In this document: in pieces, positions 16,401 through 25,974 of the stretch
Numbering within the stretch: position 1 is the stretch's first letter
Layout: each line of letters opens with the position of its first letter
NCBI GenBank assembly: GCA_052066835.1
Contig: JBQHRJ010000006.1
Length of the DNA stretch: 64,000 nucleotides
Reading direction: 5' to 3' (one strand)
From: UBA2821 sp902763335
GTDB taxonomy: Bacteria > Bacillota > Clostridia > Lachnospirales > Lachnospiraceae
Made by a program: the position numbers and the translations under genes
Notes under the pieces: model-generated
The model's database searches: none
Told to the model about the DNA's origin: nothing
Seen by the model: only the letters and a program-made list of their open reading frames with translations

Positions 16401-19400
16401 ACATTTAAGAATATAGATATAGGTGGTAAACTGTGGTATCTTCAGGCAACAAATATCGGTGCAGGAAGTATAAACTCTTCATATAATACACAGGCGGCAG
16501 CAGGAAGTATCTCTGCATATGCATCGGGAAATATTGCTATAGATAATGTAAATATCAGTACAAATATTAAAACAATGTCTTCTTATTATACAACATGGGA
16601 TAACGGACAGATGTGGTCATATGGTGGAATGTTTGGAATATATAATCAGGGAACAGGTCACTATACATGTACAGACAGTAAGATAGCACCGGTATTCACA
16701 TCAGTTATCACAAGTACGTTTGTCGGTGGAATGATAGGATGGCAGTATGTTACCAAGGCTACCGCTTCTGAAAATATGACCATAAGCGGATGTACAGTGT
16801 CCACTAAACTGACATCAAATTCACTCTACGGATGGGCTAGCGGGAATACGGTTCATGGAAGAAGTGGCGGACTTATAGCACTTATATCAGGGGATTATAA
16901 TAATGTTGGTACAACAGGTAATACCATTTATTATCCGTCATCGATAGGAAATGAGACAAGGGTAAAAATGAGTCTTAAAGACACAACTGTTGATGATGCA
17001 GATATAGATTTATCGACTACTTCATCAGGCATAAATGTTCTGACGGTAGGTGGAACTCTGGGATATTCATGGGCATATATGGATGCAGATATAGATAACC
17101 TTAAGGTACAGAATACAGACATAAAGAGCCGTGGTATCATTGGCGGACTCATAAGTACAGCAGCAGGAAGATTTAATTTTGATAATATAAATATAAAAAG
17201 TCTTAATATGGAGACATTGACATCTAATGATACATATTGCGGTTTCCTTATAGGAAACGGAAGAAATGCAATCGTGAATATAAATGCAGACAATTACAAA
17301 ATAGCACAGGATGGCAGTGTATCGGTTAAGAACTATAAAGCATTTGATGAGATTGTAGGTCTGAATCTGCGGTTAAATTCAAGTAATGGAAATGAATATC
17401 CATTTTCAAAAAACAGTGCAGTTGATACAACATATATAAACGGCGGTATAGTAAATATTACAGATGATAAATTTGGAGATTTTACAAATGAAGCTGATTA
17501 TAAGAGTTATGTTAATCAGGTAGTTGATATAGGAAATGCTTATACAAGATATTACTATAATCTTTTTAGCGGAAATGAGGATGACTGGAAGGTATCTGTA
17601 GATAATGCTGGAACAGCCACGATAGACAGTGAGAAAAGGTTGATGGCATACACGGTATTAAAGTATGCAAATGCAAACGTATCAAGATTTTTAACACCAT
17701 ATACATCAAATATAAAGTCGGCATCAATATATACGATAAACGTTACTAAAAATATGGATTTAAACGGGTACAGTTATTACCCGGTATCAATCAGTGGTAC
17801 TACATGTAACTTTAATAATCATACGGTAAGATTTTATTCAGAGGACATATATAACAGAGAGAAGAAACTTGCAGAAACTGCACTTGGAAAGATTGACAGA
17901 AATAATGAGAATACTGGCGGACAGCATTACCTGATGCATGCATCTCTGTTTCTAAATACCGGAAGTGGTGTTAATATAAATAATATCCGACTGCAGGGAA
18001 CTGTTGCCAATCTGGGTAAGAATTCAGGCGCATTGATAGCATACAGTATGACAGGCACTTCAAGTGTAACTAATGTGGAACTGGCGAGTATAAAGATACG
18101 CGGATATGAAGCAGGAAAAAGTACCTCCGGACTTATGATTGCAAAGATAGGAACTAATTCTTATGGCACTGATGTTCCATCGGAAGTGACAATAGATGGA
18201 ATTACCACTACATATTATTATACGGATACAAGTGTATCATATCCGGTGGCATCGGCACTGATAGGATATGTGGGAAGTGATTCTGCTACTAATGTAAGGG
18301 TTACATTTAGAAATCTTAAGCTTGAAGATGAAAAGATTACAGGCAGTGATAAAGGAAAGGTATTTGAATACGCTTCGTGCGTATATGATTACAGATTTAC
18401 TACAGATTTAGTAAAGAATTACTGTAACATGCTCTATACATTTACAAAAGCAGATACGGTAAACGGCAATGTGACATATGGAAAAGAAATACAGAACGGA
18501 GTAGAGTATCTTGATCAGGCGAGGGACGCTGAACTTATACTAAGAATAGCAGAGGCGGCTGCAGGTAAGTACATTCCGTATGTATATGCACAGAGAAATA
18601 TATATGTAAATCCTAGAAACGGTGACCTTACCAGAGGCTGCGGAACATACGAAGACCCTTATATTATAGATAACACAAAGCAGTTTATTACCCTGTATCT
18701 TTATCTGACAAACAAGAGTCAGTACGATACTATGTTTAAAGGTTCAGGTAAGGAGAACGAAGAAGGCGGAAGATGGAAGGTTAATCCTGTAGGCGGTGAT
18801 GACGGTGACAAGTCAGCATGCAGTGATCTGACAGCAAGGGGACATCATACAGCAGTTTCCTATGGAAATGCCGGATTCCCGACTAGAGAGGATTTAAGTA
18901 CGGCATATTATAGGATAATTGCGGATATCAATCTCTCGGCATTTACAGATATGAATGATATAAATGTCTCAGGTGAATATTGTGGTCTCGGTTCAGAGGC
19001 ATATCCGTTTGCCGGAGTAATCATAGGAACTGAGGGAGTATCAGGAAGACACACAATCACTTTGCCTAAGCAGGGAAGCATAGGCAAAGACCAGTACAAA
19101 CAGTCTGACTTCGGACTTATCTGGTACATGGGTGGAGCTGTAGTTAAAGACCTTGAGATAGTAGGATACGGATATAATGATACTAAAAATGCATATTATA
19201 ATGTGCTTGAAAGTGGAGGTGGAGTGGCATCTAAGATAGTAGGCGGTGATAATATAATCGACAATGTAAAGGTATACATGAACTTTAACATGGATAACAG
19301 TCACAAGAAATATGGTTATAATGGTTCTAATATCAATGCTTATTATGATGTAGGAATAAAGGGGATAGGCGGACTTGTTGGTACTATAGATACAGGTACA

Positions 19401-22400
19401 TTAGTGCTTAGAAATTATCAGAAGACTGATGAGACAATGATAAACTGCAAGTTTGAGGAGTTTAAGAAAAATACGGATAATAGTGAGCCAGGAACATATA
19501 CCGGCGATTATGGAGAACTGGCAGGTATCCTTGTGGGAAGAGTATATGATGGAAATGTTATATATGAAGGATATGATAAGGGAACGCAGACAACAGAACC
19601 ATATGTGTTAAACAGTGATAATTTTGATGTCAGTGGAGGAAAGTATACAAAGAAATATCCTCTGGTAAATGGATTCCATGTTGTAAATGCGAATGTATTT
19701 AAGGATAATAAACTGACATATTCGTACACAGATGCAACAAATAGTAAGAATTATCAGGTCAGCATAGGAAGCAGCGAACAGCTTGAAATGTTAGCAATGG
19801 CAATGAATAGTGATGCAATGTCAGTGTTATACTCGACTATACCGTCATATACAGGAAATGTGACAGGATACAGCTATTATAACAGATGCAGAAAGGCTGA
19901 TTATAATAATGTAGGAGCAACGGATTCAGTAAATTCTGATGACAGAAATCTTGCATACAGATATGATGATAATAAGGCAGCAGATTATACAGGATATTTA
20001 TATCCATATCTGTGCAGCAAATATATAGACTATACTGGAATAGCAGGAACTACTGATGCTGACAGGCGGATTAATAATTATAATGGTTATAAAAAGACAT
20101 TAAGTTCTGTAACTCTTACTTATTATAATACCGTTGAGAATAAGGAAAAAGAGGAAACTGCCATAGTGGGTAATACCAACAAGATGGTACCACAGGTTGC
20201 GGACTATGAGACAACATATGTGCTTCAGAATGATGTTGATGTAAGTGAATTTGATATAAGTTTCAGGGGTATAGGTGAGGTATATACAGATATGTATACA
20301 GGTAAGGCAAATGCGTATCTGCCGAGTATAGGTGGTGCATCATTTATAGGATTCTCTGACTTCAGGGCAAACTTTGACGGAAATGGAAATACTGTAAAAT
20401 TCTGTATAAACAGAGCATTTGATGAAGATGGAGTGTGGTATAGCGGATTGTTTAATCGTCTTACATACAATCAGCAGGTGGTAGACACAAATGCTTCATC
20501 AGAACCGTTAGAGATTAAGAATTTTGATATCAAGAACAGTGTAGTGTATAATCCGAACAGTTTTAAGCGTATAGAAGACGCATATGAAAGCAATGGAAAT
20601 ACCAGATGGAATTGTATAAACAATTTATATGCTACATACGGAACCAATACCTGTTCGTTAGGACTTCTTACAGGTGTAATGCAGGGCGTGTGGAATGTCA
20701 GCAATGTGGACATAATAAAGGATGAAGAAATATCATATGACAATATATCATACGATGTATCAGGTTATAAGAATGTCGGAGGATTGATAGGAAGAATAAA
20801 CAATACTCATTTTTATACAACAACTGACAGCGTCGGTGGTACGACATGGGTTGGAGAAAACATGCCATTTTCAAACCATATAACTATTGAAAATTGTGAT
20901 ATTCAGGCAGAAAACGGATGTACTTTTGAGGTTACAGAACTTGGAAGTAAAAGAGTAAGGACACATTACAATGGTGGTAATAACTGGTATCGTTATGACT
21001 GTACATTTGCAGGCGGTATGATAGGAAGTATTGGTACGAATACGGCGAAATCAGTTACCAATAATGCTATGATATATGGAAACATAATCATAGATAACTG
21101 CAATATGGATAATGTATCAGTTAAAGCTTTAAACATGGGCAATATTGGTGGAATATCAGCAACTGTCGGAACAAGAATGGCGAGGGATGAGTTGAATTAT
21201 CCGGGTCAGCCGTCCTTTGGTAATGTAACTGTTCAGGGAACAGGTGCTAATGCTGCATCAATTAAGAATCTGTCTGTAAATTCATATAGTAGTGTAGCAG
21301 CAAATGCAGGAGACGGATATTCAGCAGGAGGTATGTTTGGATTTGTTGAATCACCGGCATATAAAGAACAGGGCGGAAATGTATCCATATCGGGATATAA
21401 TCTTGAGAACATACATGTAGATACAACGAGGACAACTGCCATGACAGCCGGATCATCAACAGAGGGAGCAGGCGGTATAATCGGATTTTCAAGATGCACT
21501 AATCTTAGCCTGACTGATATAAATATTGAAGGAAGTAACAGAAATCAGGTAGGCTATAACGGGTTAGGAAAATATGTTGGTGGAATGATAGGAACTTTAT
21601 GGGCAACAGGTAACTGGCAGAATTGGAATGGCAATGTGTATAAAGGCGTGTCTACGACAAACATACTCGGATGTAAGGTTGAGAATATGGATGTTATGGG
21701 AAATATGTCTCTTGCAGGAGGTATGGTAGGTCGTGACGGAATAGAGGTATTGAATATCGGAAGTGATACACAGTCAAATACAGTAAATAATGTAAGTGTA
21801 AGCAATAAAAAATCAGATGCAACAGGAGGAGTAGTTGGAGGTGTCTACTATAGAAATGGTAACGAAGTAACCGGATATCAGACTTTAAATGTTAATAATA
21901 TTGAAGTTATTGACACTAATGTTAAGAATGAAACTGACAGTGCAGCGGGAATTATGGGACGTAATGATTCAGAATATTCAACTGTCAATATGGGTAATGT
22001 GTATGTATATACTACGGATTCAGGTACATCAGTTATAGAGTCACCCGGATGTGCAGGCGGACTGGCTGGACGTATGGTTAAGTCATATGCAAAGATAATA
22101 TTAACAGGTAATATAGGCATAGGTACGAAATATGCCACAGATGCATGGGATACTTCAGAGAATACCGGAGTAAATATAAAGGCTGAATATACCGGAGGTC
22201 TTATCGGACTCAGACATCAGAGAAATGAGGAAAAACATACAGCAGATATAGTTGTGGCGAATAACAGAATATACTCATATGTAAAAGGCACTAGTCAGGC
22301 AGCCGCTACATACAGCGGTGGTTTGTATGGAGGATTGGAACGATATGCATCACAAAATATTATATTTGATAAGGTTCTCATAAAGAATAATGTCATATTT

Positions 22401-25400
22401 ACGGGAAGAAATGACTTGGCTATTACAGGAGTAAATAGGAATAATGGAAATGTAGGATGTGGAGGAGTGTTCGGCTATGTGGATACACAGGCAGGAAATA
22501 CGGGAATTTATCTGCCATATCTTACACTGGACAATAACAGTATCGGATATTACGATGCTGACAGCAGTGCAAAGCAAAATGACTGGAGCAGTGTGGCATT
22601 AGACAGCAAAGATGTTAAACTCTATGATGCTTCGGCAAGTCAGTTAAAAACGGTAAGCTGGGATGAAATTGCAGATTTAAAAGACAGTAATATTGGCGAT
22701 TACTCAATTGCATTTGGTCAGTTTATCGGATTTATCGGAGCTCATGCAAAAGACTACAGAAGTGCACCGGTGTATATATTGTCACCTACGGTTAAGGCTG
22801 ATAAGGATAAAGTCGGTTCTATACCGGTTATAGATGTGGGATTAAATATTTATGCAGCTACAGCAGACCAGAGTAGTACGACATATCAGCTTGGAGAGCC
22901 GTATATGTATAGGAAGTATGTACATATTGTATATATGGATGAAGTGTCAGGTGAATATTCGGATATCTCCACAGAAGATACATCAAGAAAACCGACATCT
23001 ATAGAGAGCAGTCTTCTTGTGACTGATAAGAATCAGTATCACTTTGGTAACTTCGAGTCAGATATAAAGGCTTATCAGAATCTTAATGATGGTGTCACTG
23101 ATACAAAGGATAAGAATTATAACTATATTATGTCAAAGAGACTTAATATGTACATGCCATACAATGATGAGACTACAAATTATTCAATATGTACAGGTGA
23201 TAACAGCTATTACAATCTTACATATAATGTGAAGAATGAAGATGGTTCAGACGGTGCCAATATATTAAACGGTGTACCGGTACTGATTCTTGACGGTCTT
23301 GATCCACAGACGGTAGGAGATTATGCGGCAGCAGTTCTTACAAATGGTGGAGGTATAATGTCACCGACGGATATTAAGGATTTAAATAATGCAAATTGTA
23401 AAGGTGTAAATGATTTCTGGCAGATAACTGCCGAAAATGCGTATATAGATGCTGCCGGAAATATAAAGGCGATTACTTCAGGAGACAGCAGATTTGCAAG
23501 TCACCAGAAGACAAGTATACAGGTCTCAAATACTAACAGACTCAAGCTTGCCACATCAATATATGATGAAATAATAAAAGACAATTCAGATACTTTATAT
23601 ACGATTACGTTGTTAAAATACACTTATGTATGTAAAGGTTCAAACGGTGACAGGACAGAGGTTCTGTATATACCTGTATTCGTAAAGGAAAAGGTCACAC
23701 TAGACAACTATATAAGAATTCTTTCTGATGAAGAGTACTCTCTTGCAAGAGCACAGAAGGAAGGATACAAAAATGATGTAACCATATCTCATGACAGTGT
23801 ATATACGATTTATACAGAATTTGTATATGATGCCATAAGACTTAAGAATTCATTTAAGGCTGATAAGGTAAATAAGAGTATTATATTTGATACTAACGGT
23901 TCCACCGTGTCAGTTATGTCGGAGGGAACAAAGTTCACACTCATAGATTATTACACGGGAGTTTCATACTATTATGTATCGACCGGAGATGAACTGCACA
24001 ATGAGATAATGTTTACGGACTTTAAGGATAAAGACGGAAATCCGTATGAGACAAGAAACATAGGTGATGACATTTCAGGTAAGATGGCATCAAATTCATA
24101 CAAATCCATCGGATACAAGAATGAAGATACATATTACAATGGAAACGTTACCTATACAGACGTGGATAATAAAAACGGAATAGGTGTAGAGAGATTCTTT
24201 ATTGTAGTTGAGCCACCGGAAAATGCCAATACTGCCGTAGTTCAGCTTAAGATGGGAATGTATGCGGAAGATGCGGCAGGAAATGCAGTAGATGAGTTCT
24301 TTAATAAGAATAAGAACGGAGATACTGCCATTGACGTAACTTACGTGCCTGGTCCTATGATACAGTTTGGCGGTATAAATGATGACGGTACCGGTACAGA
24401 CGGCAAGACTTATATATCAGGTATTATAAGCACTGATGGAAAGGTAAATGTAGATGCAAACGTTGAGATTGCACTGAAAGAATTTGGTAGTCCGTACTGG
24501 GATGAGAAAAATGTAGGAAATACCATAGACAGTTCAAATACTAATAAGTATCTTGAAGTGGCAGTTACACTGGTTGATGAAAACAACAATGTGGTTGCAT
24601 GGCCAGCGGGAACGAACATCAGCGTAAACGGAGGAGCAAACCAGCTGCTTAAGAATAACCTTGTAGTATATTCTTATAAGGATATGGAAAAACAGTTCCC
24701 TATGAACAATGTAAGTCAGAATATAAGTGACACATGTTATTATTACAACATAAACGAGAGTGATACGAATCCTGACTGGCAGTGGGTATATGTGGATGAT
24801 GATGGAAAATATTATTATTTCAGTGGATTTGATAAAGTGTCAGGTAAATGGATAACACAGGAACTGGCAGTAACAACACTTAATTCGCAGTATATTGATA
24901 TTTCAAATCAGCTCCATATGTCATTTGATTTCTCGTCAGCAGATATAGACGAATACAGTGGAAACAGTTATAAGGTTATGTTAAAGCTTTACCGTTCAGA
25001 CAGTCCTGATTATCCGAATGAAGGAAATACCAAGGCATACGGAAGTACAAAGAGACAGTACACAGGTAATGTGTCAGCAGAGAGTATCAGGGAGCTGGCG
25101 GTAGCCGTAGATCCGGATGAACTTACGGACCTCGGTGTGAATCTGTATAACAGTTCAAATAAAACATATGAGATACCGTTTACTAACAGATTTGATTTTA
25201 GTGATTTAATTCACAAGAACAGGATAGACCAGACGGCAGAAGAGTGTGCAAACAATGATTATATGGTTACATACAGGATATATAAGAAAGTAACCGCAGA
25301 CAATCAGGGTGACACGACGCTTCCGATAGGATATAATGAGAATATAGGAAGCATCAAAAACAGATTCGGAAGCACACGTTATGAGCTTCTTGACTGGGAT

Positions 25401-25739
25401 GAATCGCCATTTACACTGTATGATGCAGATGGAAACAAACTTGATTCAAATACAATCACGGTAAATGATAATGAGAAACAGTCGGTAATAGTCACAACCA
25501 AGAGCTTTACAAAGGATGAGATACTAAACGGTACATCAGGAACAAAGTATGTTACTGACTGGAACATGAATCTTAAGATTGATTCAGAAAAATGTAAAAA
25601 TGAAGATCTTACAAACTATATGGTTACAGTTTCATATTTACCATATGAAAAGGGAACAGGGATGCCACAGACAGATCAGGCACAGACACTGTTCGATTAC
25701 TTCATATTTACGGTAGCTAAGTTAAAGACTGATATGTAA
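13428..25739 (+). CDS. Giant secreted GLUG-repeat protein (4103 residues)
   Basis: A 12.3-kb uninterrupted gene. It starts with a classical signal peptide (KKRIKRIISIILCIALVMS). Residues about 45-185 form an acidic Glu/Ser/Thr/Lys-rich stalk. From about 345 to 3015 there are roughly thirty GLUG-like repeats of the form GGxxGxxxx, for example GGFAGKVGNG, GGFIGYMDG, GGLVGYANNS, GGLIGRINNT and GGMIGWQYV; such repeats usually form right-handed beta-helices in adhesins. A GTYEDPYIID segment near 1740 is the kind that opens a new GLUG block. The last ~1000 residues lack the repeat and look beta-sandwich-like. There is no LPXTG motif, SLH domain or C-terminal membrane helix, so anchoring must be by other means, plausibly the co-encoded subunits. 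Likely role: adhesin or fibre/scaffold. Confidence 0.82.
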   Translation: MKKRIKRIISIILCIALVMSIENMSAYRDILVKIGSNVVTWAASKNENDKSVKKSKKESDTDDNSDASEEVVTDMPETTQDEYIAPDKELSPEELASVDAKAESERIEMEESEKSSETQETVKNKKKKNKNSDETENIEDVTQETAESTSEEPETEQETESDTEYVQDSVSDADELAGAPGTSDWVQVSEATEFVQGQTYSIKSMDDWKRLIEVSQTNTFEGVSFVIYKRDATYDNWNLDAASLGTSKTIGNVNYPFSGTIYSFYATTVIYTDRVLFDYLSSKAHIGVKNETGIKTFVISYSKAVPCALAKNLVLAKEGCNVNIGGNGISNYYFEISSGTISANSVVGGLFAKMYVEDGATARDENGDSIYKVNVAGPGIDLIKYDKSGKLHGITNGTITGTTAGGIIGEISGDIDIEISGMTTMPVKVLSNVNNATGIAGGFAGKVGNGVKIKFTNDTQINISTNVMRYNTSTGWYSGGFIGYMDGSELECASTGGVLRSGNTEALRYVGGLVGYANNSSVTVSNYTQSNDTYIYESQNGTVGNNFAVGGVIGMYINDNSIAGRKLELSYIKSEDKNAAKASNIRISGANTNASKRGGLIGIVDAGSASVNIHDINTDAVDSTAGNGGENCYYVNMVQRDNNTSTNAANTETGGIAGVLAGTDIRLENIKLNFVFVTSTTSNAICGQTAGGIAARVGNYNNTAKDTKMLVKDITVLKNYVSYVNRDAGNYYGGLFGVVSKGIVALQGTIDVSKVPYKTWANSDHYNDTGVDGVMLGGYARRGFVAGYTNQSIIYQDTDCVYTRPITYDADGNIEQFDANIIQYNNPNNKNTNTTNLYCIDDIGNEGSVLKNVESVLDITKPYSEVAQGRVDKDTDGYYVIDSLGDALRLAVAGNSVNTAGYPQAGGNCFLEEGETTPLSLAEIFSRKFKITTDLNLGDAGIHGFVNNIDCRYEFTGIFEGVKIDGKNPVITLDFVSRQKYGGLFTNVKNATFKNIDIGGKLWYLQATNIGAGSINSSYNTQAAAGSISAYASGNIAIDNVNISTNIKTMSSYYTTWDNGQMWSYGGMFGIYNQGTGHYTCTDSKIAPVFTSVITSTFVGGMIGWQYVTKATASENMTISGCTVSTKLTSNSLYGWASGNTVHGRSGGLIALISGDYNNVGTTGNTIYYPSSIGNETRVKMSLKDTTVDDADIDLSTTSSGINVLTVGGTLGYSWAYMDADIDNLKVQNTDIKSRGIIGGLISTAAGRFNFDNINIKSLNMETLTSNDTYCGFLIGNGRNAIVNINADNYKIAQDGSVSVKNYKAFDEIVGLNLRLNSSNGNEYPFSKNSAVDTTYINGGIVNITDDKFGDFTNEADYKSYVNQVVDIGNAYTRYYYNLFSGNEDDWKVSVDNAGTATIDSEKRLMAYTVLKYANANVSRFLTPYTSNIKSASIYTINVTKNMDLNGYSYYPVSISGTTCNFNNHTVRFYSEDIYNREKKLAETALGKIDRNNENTGGQHYLMHASLFLNTGSGVNINNIRLQGTVANLGKNSGALIAYSMTGTSSVTNVELASIKIRGYEAGKSTSGLMIAKIGTNSYGTDVPSEVTIDGITTTYYYTDTSVSYPVASALIGYVGSDSATNVRVTFRNLKLEDEKITGSDKGKVFEYASCVYDYRFTTDLVKNYCNMLYTFTKADTVNGNVTYGKEIQNGVEYLDQARDAELILRIAEAAAGKYIPYVYAQRNIYVNPRNGDLTRGCGTYEDPYIIDNTKQFITLYLYLTNKSQYDTMFKGSGKENEEGGRWKVNPVGGDDGDKSACSDLTARGHHTAVSYGNAGFPTREDLSTAYYRIIADINLSAFTDMNDINVSGEYCGLGSEAYPFAGVIIGTEGVSGRHTITLPKQGSIGKDQYKQSDFGLIWYMGGAVVKDLEIVGYGYNDTKNAYYNVLESGGGVASKIVGGDNIIDNVKVYMNFNMDNSHKKYGYNGSNINAYYDVGIKGIGGLVGTIDTGTLVLRNYQKTDETMINCKFEEFKKNTDNSEPGTYTGDYGELAGILVGRVYDGNVIYEGYDKGTQTTEPYVLNSDNFDVSGGKYTKKYPLVNGFHVVNANVFKDNKLTYSYTDATNSKNYQVSIGSSEQLEMLAMAMNSDAMSVLYSTIPSYTGNVTGYSYYNRCRKADYNNVGATDSVNSDDRNLAYRYDDNKAADYTGYLYPYLCSKYIDYTGIAGTTDADRRINNYNGYKKTLSSVTLTYYNTVENKEKEETAIVGNTNKMVPQVADYETTYVLQNDVDVSEFDISFRGIGEVYTDMYTGKANAYLPSIGGASFIGFSDFRANFDGNGNTVKFCINRAFDEDGVWYSGLFNRLTYNQQVVDTNASSEPLEIKNFDIKNSVVYNPNSFKRIEDAYESNGNTRWNCINNLYATYGTNTCSLGLLTGVMQGVWNVSNVDIIKDEEISYDNISYDVSGYKNVGGLIGRINNTHFYTTTDSVGGTTWVGENMPFSNHITIENCDIQAENGCTFEVTELGSKRVRTHYNGGNNWYRYDCTFAGGMIGSIGTNTAKSVTNNAMIYGNIIIDNCNMDNVSVKALNMGNIGGISATVGTRMARDELNYPGQPSFGNVTVQGTGANAASIKNLSVNSYSSVAANAGDGYSAGGMFGFVESPAYKEQGGNVSISGYNLENIHVDTTRTTAMTAGSSTEGAGGIIGFSRCTNLSLTDINIEGSNRNQVGYNGLGKYVGGMIGTLWATGNWQNWNGNVYKGVSTTNILGCKVENMDVMGNMSLAGGMVGRDGIEVLNIGSDTQSNTVNNVSVSNKKSDATGGVVGGVYYRNGNEVTGYQTLNVNNIEVIDTNVKNETDSAAGIMGRNDSEYSTVNMGNVYVYTTDSGTSVIESPGCAGGLAGRMVKSYAKIILTGNIGIGTKYATDAWDTSENTGVNIKAEYTGGLIGLRHQRNEEKHTADIVVANNRIYSYVKGTSQAAATYSGGLYGGLERYASQNIIFDKVLIKNNVIFTGRNDLAITGVNRNNGNVGCGGVFGYVDTQAGNTGIYLPYLTLDNNSIGYYDADSSAKQNDWSSVALDSKDVKLYDASASQLKTVSWDEIADLKDSNIGDYSIAFGQFIGFIGAHAKDYRSAPVYILSPTVKADKDKVGSIPVIDVGLNIYAATADQSSTTYQLGEPYMYRKYVHIVYMDEVSGEYSDISTEDTSRKPTSIESSLLVTDKNQYHFGNFESDIKAYQNLNDGVTDTKDKNYNYIMSKRLNMYMPYNDETTNYSICTGDNSYYNLTYNVKNEDGSDGANILNGVPVLILDGLDPQTVGDYAAAVLTNGGGIMSPTDIKDLNNANCKGVNDFWQITAENAYIDAAGNIKAITSGDSRFASHQKTSIQVSNTNRLKLATSIYDEIIKDNSDTLYTITLLKYTYVCKGSNGDRTEVLYIPVFVKEKVTLDNYIRILSDEEYSLARAQKEGYKNDVTISHDSVYTIYTEFVYDAIRLKNSFKADKVNKSIIFDTNGSTVSVMSEGTKFTLIDYYTGVSYYYVSTGDELHNEIMFTDFKDKDGNPYETRNIGDDISGKMASNSYKSIGYKNEDTYYNGNVTYTDVDNKNGIGVERFFIVVEPPENANTAVVQLKMGMYAEDAAGNAVDEFFNKNKNGDTAIDVTYVPGPMIQFGGINDDGTGTDGKTYISGIISTDGKVNVDANVEIALKEFGSPYWDEKNVGNTIDSSNTNKYLEVAVTLVDENNNVVAWPAGTNISVNGGANQLLKNNLVVYSYKDMEKQFPMNNVSQNISDTCYYYNINESDTNPDWQWVYVDDDGKYYYFSGFDKVSGKWITQELAVTTLNSQYIDISNQLHMSFDFSSADIDEYSGNSYKVMLKLYRSDSPDYPNEGNTKAYGSTKRQYTGNVSAESIRELAVAVDPDELTDLGVNLYNSSNKTYEIPFTNRFDFSDLIHKNRIDQTAEECANNDYMVTYRIYKKVTADNQGDTTLPIGYNENIGSIKNRFGSTRYELLDWDESPFTLYDADGNKLDSNTITVNDNEKQSVIVTTKSFTKDEILNGTSGTKYVTDWNMNLKIDSEKCKNEDLTNYMVTVSYLPYEKGTGMPQTDQAQTLFDYFIFTVAKLKTDM

Positions 25740-25746
25740 AATAAGG

Positions 25747-25946
25747 CATTTGCTAAACTACGCAATATATACTGTACCTTGTGCAAATTTATAGGCTGAA
25801 TAAGCGACATTCTGAGGCGGCCGGTACTTAGCAACCGTATTTTGGTTGCTTATGTACCGCTGCCAGCCGAGGATAGTGCAAACGTGTGAGCGTTGCAGCC
25901 TATAAATTTGCACAAGGTAGTAATAATTGAAAGAGTTTAGCAAATG
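25747..25946. repeat. Palindromic intergenic element, family B, copy B1, with an outer inverted repeat
   Basis: A perfect 24-bp inverted repeat (25775-25798 with 25896-25919, arm starting TACCTTGTGCAAATTTATAG) encloses a branched structure: AAGCGACATTCTGAGG, then CGGTAC-tt-AGCAACC, loop, GGTTGCT-tat-GTACCG. A separate 13-bp inverted repeat (CATTTGCTAAACT at 25747, AGTTTAGCAAATG at 25934) surrounds the whole. It fills the gap between the giant surface gene and the GGDEF-EAL gene. No T-run follows, so it does not look like an ordinary terminator, though a transcript would fold very stably. Confidence 0.8.
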
Positions 25947-25974
25947 ACTGGGAATGTAGATGAGGAGGATACTT

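Noticed and set aside
13428..25739. Possibility that the DNA repeats of the giant gene form a CRISPR array or tandem repeat
   Set aside because: The GGxxG repeats are protein-level and irregularly spaced; no identical direct repeats with uniform spacers are visible here or elsewhere in the window.
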